Source of the DNA: Sphingomonas hominis | Lineage (GTDB): Bacteria; Pseudomonadota; Alphaproteobacteria; Sphingomonadales; Sphingomonadaceae | Assembly (NCBI RefSeq): GCF_013328205.1 | Contig: NZ_JABULH010000002.1 | Coordinates: forward strand, 62,001-126,000 | Reading direction: 5' to 3' | DNA length: 64,000 nt | Shown: piece after piece, positions 28,426 to 37,295 of the stretch | How the letters are laid out: the number at the start of each line of letters is the position of its first letter | Numbering within the stretch: the stretch's first letter is position 1 | Made by a program: the position numbers and the translations under genes | The notes under the pieces: model-generated | Told to the model about the DNA's origin: nothing | Databases searched by the model: none | What the model saw: the letters and a program-made list of their open reading frames with translations, nothing else

Positions 28426-29475
28426 ATGGCGCGCCCCGCTTCCCCTTCCGGCTCCCGCTCTCCCGCCAGCGAACGCCCGACCTCGTTCGACATCGCCGAA
28501 CTGGCGGGCGTGTCGCAGCCGACCGTGTCGCGCGCCTTGCGCGGGGACAAGACCGTCAGCGAGCGGACGCGGATGCGGATCGAGGCGATCGCGCAGCAAT
28601 TGAACTACAAGGTCGACCGCGCTGCCTCGTCGCTACGCCGCGGCGGGGTGAAGACGCTGGCGCTCCTGTTCTTCGAGGACCCGCTGCCCGACGGGTCGAA
28701 CATCAATCCGTTCTTTCTCGCAATGCTGGGCTCGATCCTGAAGACATGCAGCCAGCGCGGCTACGACCTCTTGACCTCGTTTCAGCGCTGGTCGGCGGAC
28801 TGGCACGTCGATTACGAGGACACGCGCCGCGCCGACGGGCTGATCCTGCTCGGCTACGGCGATTGGGAGGATTACCGCGCGCGCGTCGAGCAACTGGTCG
28901 CGCAGGGCACGCGCTTCGTGCGTTGGGGTGCGCCGAGCGGGGTCGGCACCACGATTGGGTGCGACAATGTCGCCGGCGGGCGCGCCGCGGGCGAGCATCT
29001 GATCGCGCGCGGGTGCCGCCGGGTCGCCTATATCGGCGAGGCGAGCCACCATTACCCCGAGTTCCGCGACCGCTATGCCGGTCTCGCCGACGCGTTGCGC
29101 ACGGCCGGCCTTCCGGTCGATCCGGGCCTGCACGTCGACGCACTGTCGGTCGAGCAGAAGGGTTACGAGGCGGTGCAACGGCTGATCGCGCGCGACATCG
29201 CGTTCGACGCGGTGTTCTGCGCCTCCGATTTAATCGCGCTCGGCGCCTTGCGTGCGCTCAGTGAAGCCGGGCGGTCGGTGCCCGGCGACGTGGCGCTGAT
29301 AGGATTCGATGACATCCCCGCCGCCACCCACACGCACCCGCCGCTGACGACGGTGGCGCAGGATTACGGCCGCGGCGGTGCAGAACTGGTCGACACGCTG
29401 ATCCGGCAGATCGCGGGTGAGGTCACGCACGATCTGCTGCTGCCCTCGCGGCTGGTGGTGCGCGCCTCCGCCTAG
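28426..29475 (+). CDS. LacI-family regulator of the maltodextrin locus
   Basis: A 349-residue transcriptional repressor with an N-terminal LacI helix-turn-helix (SFDIAELAGVSQPTVSRALRGDKTVSERTR at about 20-50), a hinge around DRAASSLRRG, and a periplasmic-binding-like sensor domain ending at the C-terminus. ATG 28426 was chosen; AGAGGA lies rather far upstream, and a TTG at 28411 is a weaker alternative. It is divergent from the amylase operon across the ATACGTATTCAC site and convergent with the second halogenase-like gene. Control of both maltodextrin operons by this protein is inferred from the paired operators. Confidence 0.9.
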   Translation: MARPASPSGSRSPASERPTSFDIAELAGVSQPTVSRALRGDKTVSERTRMRIEAIAQQLNYKVDRAASSLRRGGVKTLALLFFEDPLPDGSNINPFFLAMLGSILKTCSQRGYDLLTSFQRWSADWHVDYEDTRRADGLILLGYGDWEDYRARVEQLVAQGTRFVRWGAPSGVGTTIGCDNVAGGRAAGEHLIARGCRRVAYIGEASHHYPEFRDRYAGLADALRTAGLPVDPGLHVDALSVEQKGYEAVQRLIARDIAFDAVFCASDLIALGALRALSEAGRSVPGDVALIGFDDIPAATHTHPPLTTVAQDYGRGGAELVDTLIRQIAGEVTHDLLLPSRLVVRASA

Positions 29476-30974
29476 ACCGACGCGCGTGCTGCGCAATGCT
29501 GCGCAACAAAGTCTGAGTGCGAGGGCATCTGTGCCGCCTCGCGCGCGATCAGCTGCCGCAGCAGGTCGAGATATTCGTCATTGTCGGCGTGCGTTTCGGC
29601 GTCGGCGATCGGGTGGTAGCCGCGCGGGATCACGCCTTGTCCGATCAGCACCTGAATCCACGCGACCTCGGTGAACAACTCCTCGTGCTCGCGGGTGACG
29701 TGCGCCTGCTCGCGCCACACGTCCAGCTTGTGGCGAAGCGTGTCAGGCAGGTCGGCGGCGCGGCGTTCCTGCCAGAACGGCTCGTCGCGCGCGTTGGCCC
29801 AGTAATGCAGGATCAGGAAGTCGCGGATGCGCTCATATTCGAAATCGGCCTGGGCGTTATATTCGTCGCGCTGCGCCTGTGCGGAGCCGCGGCCCGGCAG
29901 CATCTTGAGCAACCGCGCAATCGCGGTCTGGACGAGGTGGAGGCTGGTCGATTCGAGCGGCTCCATGAACCCCGATGCGAGCCCGATCGCGACGACGTTG
30001 CCGCGCCACATCTCTCGTCGCTTGCCGGTGGTGAAGCGGATGGCACGCGGATCGGCCTCCGCCGCGCCATCTAGGTTGCCGAGCAGGTGCGCCGCTGCCG
30101 CGTCGTCGGACAGATGCGCGGAGGAATAGACGATGCCGTTGCCGGTGCGGTGCTGCAGCGGGATGCGCCATTGCCACCCGGCCCCGTGCGCGGTCGCGCG
30201 CGTGTACGGCGTGAAGGCGGCCGCACGCGCGGACGGCACGGCCAGCGCGCGGTCGCACGGCAGCCAGCGCGTCCAATCGTCGTAGCCGACCTCCATCGCC
30301 TCACCGATCAGCAGTGCGGCGAAGCCGGTGCAATCGATGAATAGGTCGCCCGCGACCTGCGCGCCCCCTTCGAGCTTCAGCGCCGACACGTTACCGGTAT
30401 CGCCGTTGCGCTCGACCGAGACGATCCGTCCCTCGACACGCTCGACCCCACGCGTCTCAGCGAAGCGGCGCAGCAGGCGTGCGTAGAGTGCTGCGTCAAA
30501 GTGGAAGGCGTAGGGCATCCCCGGCAGCATCTGCGCGGTGCGCGCCGGGCCACGCTGCATCTTCAAGCCGCGCGCCGCAACCTCGTTGAGCGAGAAGCTG
30601 CCGAGCGGCGCGACGGATCCCTCTGCGCGCGCGCGTAGCCAGCGGTGATGAAAGCCGAGCAGCCCGGATTCGCGCCCGACATCGCCGAACGCGTGCATGT
30701 AACGCTCGCCCGGGCGCGTCCAGCCGGCGAACTCGATCCCCAGCTTGAACGTGCCGCCGGTCGCACGCAGGAACGCGTCCTCGTTCAATCCAAGTGCCTG
30801 ATTGAACAACTGGATTTGTGGGATCGTCGCCTCCCCGACGCCGATCGTGCCGATTGCCTCCGATTCGATCAGGCGGATGCGATAGGCGTGACCGGGCAGA
30901 AAATGCGCGAATGCGGCGGCGACCATCCAGCCCGCGCTGCCGCCGCCGGCGATGATGATGTTGGTTTGAGACAT
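29472..30974 (-). CDS. Tryptophan-halogenase-like flavoprotein (second copy)
   Basis: A 500-residue FAD-dependent halogenase-family protein, only distantly similar to the copy at 21256. It has IIIAGGGSAGW at residues 6-16, GVGEATIPQIQ, the catalytic-lysine motif TFKLGIEFAGW near residue 79, and WQWRIP near 267. It follows the TonB receptor by 92 bases on the same strand and so probably belongs to its transcript. Its stop codon overlaps the LacI stop on the opposite strand through a shared CTAG. Halogenation of tryptophan itself is not implied. Confidence 0.9.
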   Translation of the reverse strand: MSQTNIIIAGGGSAGWMVAAAFAHFLPGHAYRIRLIESEAIGTIGVGEATIPQIQLFNQALGLNEDAFLRATGGTFKLGIEFAGWTRPGERYMHAFGDVGRESGLLGFHHRWLRARAEGSVAPLGSFSLNEVAARGLKMQRGPARTAQMLPGMPYAFHFDAALYARLLRRFAETRGVERVEGRIVSVERNGDTGNVSALKLEGGAQVAGDLFIDCTGFAALLIGEAMEVGYDDWTRWLPCDRALAVPSARAAAFTPYTRATAHGAGWQWRIPLQHRTGNGIVYSSAHLSDDAAAAHLLGNLDGAAEADPRAIRFTTGKRREMWRGNVVAIGLASGFMEPLESTSLHLVQTAIARLLKMLPGRGSAQAQRDEYNAQADFEYERIRDFLILHYWANARDEPFWQERRAADLPDTLRHKLDVWREQAHVTREHEELFTEVAWIQVLIGQGVIPRGYHPIADAETHADNDEYLDLLRQLIAREAAQMPSHSDFVAQHCAARASV

Positions 30975-31066
30975 GGCGCTCCGTATCGCGCGCGCGCGTG
31001 CGCTTCAAAGAAAAGGCCGCCGGCGTCGGGGGTGACGCGGGCGGCCAGTGATCCGATCGGGGAGGA

Positions 31067-34009
31067 TCAGAACTTGTAGGTCAGGCCGATGTAGTAATCG
31101 CGGCCGTAGCGCTGATAATCGATCACCTGCTGGCGATCGCCGGTGTTGTAGGTGATGAACGGCCGGTCGGTCAGGTTCTTGCCCTGCGCCATGATCGAGA
31201 AACCGCGCAGCGGGCCATCCTGGAACTCGTAGCCGATCTGCGCATCGAGGATCGCCTCGGCGCGCGCGGTGCGGAACGTCGGGTTGGCCGACAGACCTGC
31301 GACCTCGGCGAGGAAGGACGAGCGGTAGCGATAGTTGGCGCGCGCCTGGAAGCCCCATTTTTCAAAGAACACCGTACCGCTGCCGGTCCACTTCGACAGG
31401 CCGGGCAGGGTGATGGAATCGGGATTGTTGGCGTAGCGGATCGTCGACTGGGTGTAGTTGCCGGTCACGAAGGCGCCGAACCCGTCGAGCGCGCTGGTCA
31501 CCATGCGGAACGGCAGCGACAGGGTCGCCTCCGCGCCGAGGATGTCGCCGCGACCCGAATTGTCCGGCCGGCTGATGGTGCCGATCTGCTGACCGTTGGC
31601 GATCGCCTGCGCCTGCTGCGCCGGGGTGAGGGCCGAGAGCAGGGGCGAGAAGTCGAACGGGATCGTGGTCGCCGGGTTCACGAAATCGTCGAGCTTCTTG
31701 AAGTAACCCGACAGCGCGACGTAGCCGCCGCCGCTGCCGAAATACTTTTCCAGCGACACGTCGACGTTGGTCGACTGATACGGACGCAGCGAGGTGTTGC
31801 CGCCGTTCGAGCTGAACACCGGGTTCACCGCGATCGGCTGCACGCCGATATTGCCCGGGCTGATGCTCACGTCCTGCGTCACGCGCTCCTGGTCGAGCCG
31901 CGGGCGCACCATCGTGCGCGACGCGCCCAGCTTCACGTAACCGCCGTCGATCAGTTCGACCGAGAAGGTTGCGGACGGCAGCACGCGCCAGAACTTCGCA
32001 CCCTCGTTCGCGGGGGCGATCGTCACCACGCCGCCGGTCAGGCCTGCAATCTGCCCGTCCGAGCTCTGGTCGGTGTAGATCGCCTGAACGCCCAGCGCGC
32101 CCTTCAGCGCCTTGCCGCTCACCTCGCCGTCGACGGTCAGCTTGGCGTAACCGGTATAGACGTTCTCGGTCACCGTGTTGTCGCGCACCAGCGAGCCCGG
32201 ACGCCCGTCGAACGCTGCGTTCAGCGAGTTATTGTACAGGTACAACGGATCGAGCGTCAGCATCGCGGGGATGCCGAGATAGGTCAGCGGAATGTTGCTG
32301 TTCAGCTGCGCTTCGGCGGGCACGTTGGCGCTGGTCGGCGTGCCGCTCGCGAAGGTGCAGTTGGTGCCGCCACCGCGCGGGCACAGGAAGAACGAGGTGT
32401 ACTCGCTGGTCTTCTTGCGGCGGCTGTAATTGGCACCGACTTCCCAGCCCTTCACCACGCTGCCCTCGAACTCGCCGTTCAGGCTGGCGCGCAGCGACTT
32501 CAGATCGTCCTTGAACTTCGGCTGATTGAGGAAGCCCGACTGAACCACCTGCTGCGTGCCGTTGTTGCCCCAGCCTTGCGGATCGGTCAGCTTGAAGATG
32601 CTGGTGTTGGTGTAATCGAGCGTCGGCGCGAAGGAGAAGGTGCCATCGCCGTTCTGCGTCACGCGCACGGTGTCGGACAGCCCGCTCTTGGCGAAGCCGG
32701 TGCCGGTGTTGGTTTCGAGCAGGAAATCGGTGCGCGTCGCACGGCTCCAGCTCGCGTCGACGTTGAAGTGCGTCGTCTCGCCCAGCGTGAAATCGTTGTT
32801 CCAGCCGAGCGACAGGTTCTCCGCGTCGCGGCGGTTGTAATCGTTACGCTGCACCGCGAACACGTTGGAGAAGGTGCCTGCGGTGAGGAAGCCGTTCTCG
32901 ACCGTCGTGTTGCTCAGCACGGTGCCGGTCGGGTTGTCCGCATTGCGCGCCTGCCCGTCGAGCGGAAACTCGATCCCGCGCAGGACCTGCGTTTCCTTGA
33001 ACTTCGAGTAGAGCGCGTCGAAGGTCGAGTGGAAATTGTCGCTCGGCTGCCATTCCAACGTCGCGACCGCACCGTAGCGCTTCAATTCGTTCGACTGGAC
33101 GTAAGGTTTGGCGCCGCTCAGCCGGTACGGATCGGCCGCGGTGCCGCTGCCGTTATAGCCCCAGGCGTTGTAGCGCTCGTTCTGCGACGGCGTCTGTGTC
33201 GCCGATACACCGACCGCGATGCCGAACGTGTCGTCGGCGAACTTGTCGACGTAGGTGGCCGAGGCGCGATAACCGTAGCGCGAACTGTCGGGGTTGAGGT
33301 TGTCGATCCCGTTCATCTGCCCGCGCGCGTTGATTGCGAACACGCGCTGCGACTGGTCGAGCGGGCGCAGCATCCGCAGGTCGACGGTGCCCGAGATGCC
33401 GGCGGCGATCAGCGACGCATCGGCCGACTTGTAGACGTTGACGTTACGGAAGAACTCCGACGGGTACTGGTCGTACTCGACACCGCGGTTGTCGCCGACG
33501 GTCACCTGCTCGCGGCCGTTCAGCAGCGTGGTCGAGAAATCGGGGCCGAGGCCGCGGATCGACAGGCGCTGGTCGCGACCCTCGAGGCGCTGCGCGGTGA
33601 CGCCGGGAATGCGGGCGAGCGAGTCGGCGATCGACACGTCGGGCAGCTTGCCCACGTCCTCGGCCGAGACCGAGTCGACGATCAGCGTCGAGCGGCGCTT
33701 GATGTCGGCCGATTTGGCGAGACCGGCGCGGATGCCGGTGACGACGATGTCGGTGCCTTCACCCACACCGGTGTCGGTGGTCGTCGGATCGGGGTTGGCG
33801 TTCGCGTCGGGCGTCGGATCGGCGGGCGGCCTTGCCTGCGTCGCGGTGACCGCACCCGTCGGGTTGGCGGTCGGTGCGTTGGGGTTGGGCGTTTCCTGCG
33901 CGGCAGCAGCGCTACTGGCGAGCAGCATGACGCCGGCAATGGCGATCGTGCTGCTACGCAGGCTGAAGTGCGCGCGAGCGGACAATGATGGCGTGAATGA
34001 CGTGAACAA
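31067..34009 (-). CDS. TonB-dependent receptor (MalA-like, maltodextrin uptake)
   Basis: An outer-membrane receptor of about 980 residues. The start is best placed at TTG 34009, which has GGGGGAGG just upstream and yields MFTSFTPSL...STIAIAGVMLLASSAAAAQ, a good signal peptide; an upstream GTG at 34033 lacks a binding site. The plug domain shows DIVVTGIRAGLAKSADIKRR and VGKLPDVSIADSLARIPGVTAQR, typical of carbohydrate receptors in Caulobacter and sphingomonads. It ends in DYYIGLTYKF. Its promoter region carries the same 12-mer as the amylase promoter. Transport of maltodextrins is inferred from the locus. Confidence 0.92.
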   Translation of the reverse strand: MFTSFTPSLSARAHFSLRSSTIAIAGVMLLASSAAAAQETPNPNAPTANPTGAVTATQARPPADPTPDANANPDPTTTDTGVGEGTDIVVTGIRAGLAKSADIKRRSTLIVDSVSAEDVGKLPDVSIADSLARIPGVTAQRLEGRDQRLSIRGLGPDFSTTLLNGREQVTVGDNRGVEYDQYPSEFFRNVNVYKSADASLIAAGISGTVDLRMLRPLDQSQRVFAINARGQMNGIDNLNPDSSRYGYRASATYVDKFADDTFGIAVGVSATQTPSQNERYNAWGYNGSGTAADPYRLSGAKPYVQSNELKRYGAVATLEWQPSDNFHSTFDALYSKFKETQVLRGIEFPLDGQARNADNPTGTVLSNTTVENGFLTAGTFSNVFAVQRNDYNRRDAENLSLGWNNDFTLGETTHFNVDASWSRATRTDFLLETNTGTGFAKSGLSDTVRVTQNGDGTFSFAPTLDYTNTSIFKLTDPQGWGNNGTQQVVQSGFLNQPKFKDDLKSLRASLNGEFEGSVVKGWEVGANYSRRKKTSEYTSFFLCPRGGGTNCTFASGTPTSANVPAEAQLNSNIPLTYLGIPAMLTLDPLYLYNNSLNAAFDGRPGSLVRDNTVTENVYTGYAKLTVDGEVSGKALKGALGVQAIYTDQSSDGQIAGLTGGVVTIAPANEGAKFWRVLPSATFSVELIDGGYVKLGASRTMVRPRLDQERVTQDVSISPGNIGVQPIAVNPVFSSNGGNTSLRPYQSTNVDVSLEKYFGSGGGYVALSGYFKKLDDFVNPATTIPFDFSPLLSALTPAQQAQAIANGQQIGTISRPDNSGRGDILGAEATLSLPFRMVTSALDGFGAFVTGNYTQSTIRYANNPDSITLPGLSKWTGSGTVFFEKWGFQARANYRYRSSFLAEVAGLSANPTFRTARAEAILDAQIGYEFQDGPLRGFSIMAQGKNLTDRPFITYNTGDRQQVIDYQRYGRDYYIGLTYKF

Positions 34010-34117
34010 GGAAGCCTCCCCCGAAAGCCGCACCTGCCGCGCGCGACGCGCTAGGTGTCTATGTGGCGTGATGGAGGCGACCTACGGCCGATGCGGGCCG
34101 TGTCACAAGAAAGCTAC

Positions 34118-34129
34118 ATACGTATTCAC
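34118..34129 (+). promoter_or_regulatory. Shared operator candidate (ATACGTATTCAC), site 2
   Basis: The 12-mer ATACGTATTCAC is identical to site 1, and the agreement extends to a C at the base before it. It is 108 bases upstream of the TonB receptor start, between that gene and the DUF6445 gene, so it could control the receptor-halogenase transcript. Confidence 0.7.
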
Positions 34130-34201
34130 CGATGCATGAACGCGCTCTGTGCCGCTGCTGTGGCAGCGATGTCACATCCGCGCCGACGCGCGGGAGCGCC
34201 T

Positions 34202-34888
34202 TCAGCCGCGCGCGTCGAGGAAGGTGTTGACGGTCAATCGGCCGTCATACGGGTCAGGGCTGAACGACATGTCGGAAGGCATGTCGGCACAATGGAGCGT
34301 GTTGGAACGGTAGAGAATGGCGCGGTTGAAGCGCGCTTGGTGACGCGCGACGCGCTCGAACACCGGTGAGTCCGTGCCGATATAGCCGGCATCGGGCAGG
34401 CCGTGGCGTGCGAGATCGTCGGCGAGCGCCGCGCGGTAATCGGCCAGCCGTGCGGCATCGACCGACTCGTAACCGGTCGAGCGCTGGCGAAAGAAGGCAG
34501 TGCCGCTCCGCTCGTCAGGCGACAGATAGTGGAGCAAGGCGAGCCGGGTCGGCGAGACCTCGTCGAAATGCGGCAGGCGCTGGATCGGCGCGAGGTCGGA
34601 CGGCGGTGTCGTGACGACGGAGTAGAAGCTGTCGACAATCGACAGGTCGCCGAAACCGAACACCTCGCGCACGATCGGCGTCAGCGCGGCGATGAACGGG
34701 TGCAGCATCGTCTCGGGCACGAGTGCGCGGACGCCGGGGTAATGTGCGCCGATCCGCGAGAAGGAGAGAAACGTCGCATCCTCGCGAAGCGCGTGCGGGT
34801 CGGGCGCGAAATCGTCGATGACGACGACCGGCTGCGCTTCGTCGCCGTGCGCGTGGACGCGGAACTGCCAGGTATCGCCGATCGCCAT
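34202..34888 (-). CDS. DUF6445 family protein
   Basis: A protein of 228 residues counted from ATG 34888 (MAIGDTWQF); a TTG at 34909 would add seven residues. It contains LPHFDEVSPTRLALLHYLSP, an H-x-D pattern and a later SNTLHCADMP histidine that fit an iron/2-oxoglutarate dioxygenase-like fold, although function is undetermined. Homologues are common beside halogenase-like flavoproteins and TonB receptors, as here. It is transcribed leftward toward the receptor gene but is separated from it by about 190 bases containing the operator. Confidence 0.75.
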   Translation of the reverse strand: MAIGDTWQFRVHAHGDEAQPVVVIDDFAPDPHALREDATFLSFSRIGAHYPGVRALVPETMLHPFIAALTPIVREVFGFGDLSIVDSFYSVVTTPPSDLAPIQRLPHFDEVSPTRLALLHYLSPDERSGTAFFRQRSTGYESVDAARLADYRAALADDLARHGLPDAGYIGTDSPVFERVARHQARFNRAILYRSNTLHCADMPSDMSFSPDPYDGRLTVNTFLDARG

Positions 34889-35065
34889 GTCGCGCTCGCG
34901 ATGCCACAAGATGCGGGTGGAGGTAAGCCGGGGCGGATGCAGCCGTGGGCGACGACGCGGCGCGATGGCGCTGACCTGAGTGGCGGCGCTGACCGCTACG
35001 CCGGAAGTGCGGTGCGCCTGTCCCCGGTCACGTGCGCGACGATCGGCATTACCGGACCGGTGTGC

Positions 35066-35671
35066 TCAGCCGCCCCAGCCGCCACGCGCGCTGACGCGGC
35101 CGCCGAAGCCGCCGCGCGAGACGACCGAGCTTCGCGTCTGGATACGGGAGGTCGTCACCGGCTGCGTGATCGCGCGCGATCCGACCTGATAACGATACGC
35201 CCGCCCGCCATAGCCGCCATTGTAGAGCCATGCCCCCGAACCGGTGTAAAAGCGGTCGTTGCGCGCGTCGCGGTACAGCCCGCCATAGCGATAGCCGCCG
35301 TTGGCGAGTTGCCCGATCAGGAAACCGGTGAGCAGCGGCGTGAAGAAGCTCTGCCCGCCGTCGCGGCTCGGTCGGCACGCGCCGGCGCCGAACTGATCTT
35401 CGCACACGTCCTTGTCGGCGAAGCGCGGCGCCGTGCGATTGTCGTCGTTGGTGGCAGCGCGTTGCGCGTCGATACATTGTTGCTGGCTGTAGTCGCCGGC
35501 TGCGACGCACTCGGCAACCGAGTTGAAGGCCGCCACCTCGGTCGGGGGGCCGAATTGCTTGCGCGACAGTTCCTCGGGGCTCGGATCGCAGCCCGACAGC
35601 ATGGCCGCGGAGCCGATCGCGGTGAGCCCGGCAGCGGCGGAGCGCATGCGGCGGCGAGGGGGAGCGTGCAT
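35066..35671 (-). CDS. DUF1190 lipoprotein (YgiB/YjfM-like)
   Basis: A 201-residue predicted lipoprotein with lipobox MLSGC at about residues 25-29, so processing would leave Cys-29 lipidated. The middle holds cysteine-containing segments (VAECVAAGDYSQQQC, CEDQFGAGAC) typical of DUF1190, and the tail is rich in Gly, Arg, Ser and Tyr. ATG 35671 is chosen because GAGAGG precedes it by 7 bases. It is last in a leftward three-gene operon matching E. coli yjfK-L-M. Function is unknown; E. coli YgiB and YjfM are partners of glutathionylspermidine-synthase-like proteins. Confidence 0.8.
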   Translation of the reverse strand: MHAPPRRRMRSAAAGLTAIGSAAMLSGCDPSPEELSRKQFGPPTEVAAFNSVAECVAAGDYSQQQCIDAQRAATNDDNRTAPRFADKDVCEDQFGAGACRPSRDGGQSFFTPLLTGFLIGQLANGGYRYGGLYRDARNDRFYTGSGAWLYNGGYGGRAYRYQVGSRAITQPVTTSRIQTRSSVVSRGGFGGRVSARGGWGG

Positions 35672-35682
35672 GACGATGCCTC

Positions 35683-36114
35683 TCAATAGGTCATGCTGGC
35701 GGCGTTGAGCAAGCCGACGCCGATCGAGGTGGCGCCGAGGTACACGCCGGTGGCGACGTTGCCGCGCTCGATCCGCGCCGCCAAGTCGCGCACCACGAAG
35801 CGGCGGACGACCAGCGAGGCAAGGATCTGCACCACACCCGCGAGCACCGCCCAGACGGTGAACTCGAGCGGGTCGGCGGTCTGCGTCAACGCGGAGGCGA
35901 GCGGCAGCGCGAAGCCGATGATCGCGCCGCCCAGCGCCACCGCCGCCGCGACGTTGCCGTCCGCGATCAGCTGCGCCTCATCATAGGGCGTCGACATCTG
36001 GTACAATCGCTTGAACACCGCGAGGAACAGGCAGGCGAGCCCGAAGGCAACGATGAAATGCCCCGCACCATATAGGAATACGCCGAGCAGGTAATTGGGG
36101 CTGAGATAATCCAT
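35683..36114 (-). CDS. DUF350 membrane protein (YjfL-like)
   Basis: A 143-residue inner-membrane protein with four helices forming two repeats of the DUF350 domain (YLLGVFLYGAGHFIVAFGLACLFLAVF and VALGGAIIGFALPLASAL among them). GAGGAG precedes the ATG. It lies between the DUF2491 and DUF1190 genes with gaps of 9 and 11 bases. The role of YjfL is unknown; the conserved neighbourhood with a PspA-like protein suggests a membrane stress function. Confidence 0.85.
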   Translation of the reverse strand: MDYLSPNYLLGVFLYGAGHFIVAFGLACLFLAVFKRLYQMSTPYDEAQLIADGNVAAAVALGGAIIGFALPLASALTQTADPLEFTVWAVLAGVVQILASLVVRRFVVRDLAARIERGNVATGVYLGATSIGVGLLNAASMTY

Positions 36115-36123
36115 GCCGACTCC

Positions 36124-36762
36124 TCAGGCGGAAAATTCGGTCGGCGCGAGCGGCAGCCCGACCATGATCTCATGCGTGTAGTCGCCGCCTTCCGGCTCCA
36201 TCGCGAGCGCGAGCAGCAGCTCCGAGCCTTGTGAGGGCAGATTGCGCGCGTACAGCATGCAGGTCTGGCGAATATGGCGGACGGGGGCCGCGTTGCGCTC
36301 GTAATAGACCGCTTCCCACAGTTGCACCGGCGGCTGCTCACGCTCGTCGCCTTCGTACCAGAAGCGGTTGAACAGCGGCAGGCCGTCCTGCTGCCACGTC
36401 GGTTTCGACAAGCGGCGCAGAAACGCCTCGCGATCGGTGCGGCCGGCGGGATAGTCGCTCGCCCACGGCTGGAACAAGGTGAAGTCGTCGGCGTCCGATC
36501 CGTCGGCGGCCTGGCTGACCGCCTGGAGCATCAGTTCGTCGTCGGTGTAGAATCGGTGCACGAAGCTGCCGTCGTCGAGGCGAATGACGCCTTGAGCCGT
36601 GATCTCCAGCGTGTCGCGATCGAGCCGAAAGCCGTTGTTGGTCAGCATCCGCCACGCCAGCGGATCAACCGTGACCGTGCGGCCGATGGTGATGTTGCGC
36701 ACCTCCGCCAGCCGCGACACCGGCGCGCGATCACTCGAGCCGAACAGCGCCTTCCAGATCAT
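36124..36762 (-). CDS. DUF2491 family protein (YjfK-like)
   Basis: A 212-residue soluble protein of the DUF2491 family. Characteristic pieces include TLEITAQGVIRLDDGSFVHRFYTDDELMLQ and the late segment LLALAMEPEGGDYTHEIMVGLPL. No catalytic motif is known for the family. It is the first gene of the leftward yjfKLM-like operon and is divergent from the DUF2170 gene with fewer than 75 bases between starts, so both operons probably share a control region. Confidence 0.85.
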   Translation of the reverse strand: MIWKALFGSSDRAPVSRLAEVRNITIGRTVTVDPLAWRMLTNNGFRLDRDTLEITAQGVIRLDDGSFVHRFYTDDELMLQAVSQAADGSDADDFTLFQPWASDYPAGRTDREAFLRRLSKPTWQQDGLPLFNRFWYEGDEREQPPVQLWEAVYYERNAAPVRHIRQTCMLYARNLPSQGSELLLALAMEPEGGDYTHEIMVGLPLAPTEFSA

Positions 36763-36834
36763 GTCAGTAATCGACCCTTGCTTATCCGGTGTCGCGCGTC
36801 ACCATGTTGCAAGTGCTGCGGGCTCGTGCATGGT

Positions 36835-37281
36835 GTGTCAAGCGACAAGGACGAGGACGAGGCATTGGCGGAAGGTTGGACCACCGGGCGGCTGGCGGAG
36901 GCGCTCGGCCACTACGACGGTGAATTCGCGGTCGAAGCGCTCGGCGGCGAGGAACCGGTGCTGCGCGTTTCGATGCGCGAGCAGGGCGACCTGTCGGTAT
37001 TCCTGAGCGTGGCGGGCGATCAGATCGTCGCGTCCACCCTGCTGTGGCCGGTTGACGAGCAGCCGGACGCCGACGCGTTCAATCGCTTCATCCTCAAGGC
37101 GCAGAAGCTGGTGCCCTTGTCCAATTTCGCCATCACCGAAGTGGACGGGCGCGATTATTACGAGTTGATCGGCGAACTCGCCGCGGCGTCGCCGATCGAG
37201 ATGATCGTGCTGGAGTTGCGCGTGCTGGCCGACAACGCCATCTCGGCGGCCGGTGACTTGCGTAGCGCGTTCGCCGCCTAG
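36835..37281 (+). CDS. DUF2170 family protein (YjfI-like)
   Basis: A soluble protein of roughly 140-150 residues of the DUF2170 family, beginning near SSDKDEDEALAEGWTTGRLAEAL. The start is uncertain: GTG 36835 is given, GTG 36826 is possible, and TTG 36865 has the better upstream GAGGACGAGG. The domain body (DLSVFLSVAGDQIVASTLLWPV ... FNRFILKAQKLVPLSNFAI) fits E. coli YjfI. It leads a rightward operon with the PspA-like and synthetase-like genes. Function unknown. Confidence 0.8.
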   Translation: MSSDKDEDEALAEGWTTGRLAEALGHYDGEFAVEALGGEEPVLRVSMREQGDLSVFLSVAGDQIVASTLLWPVDEQPDADAFNRFILKAQKLVPLSNFAITEVDGRDYYELIGELAAASPIEMIVLELRVLADNAISAAGDLRSAFAA

Positions 37282-37295
37282 ACAGAACGGGACCT

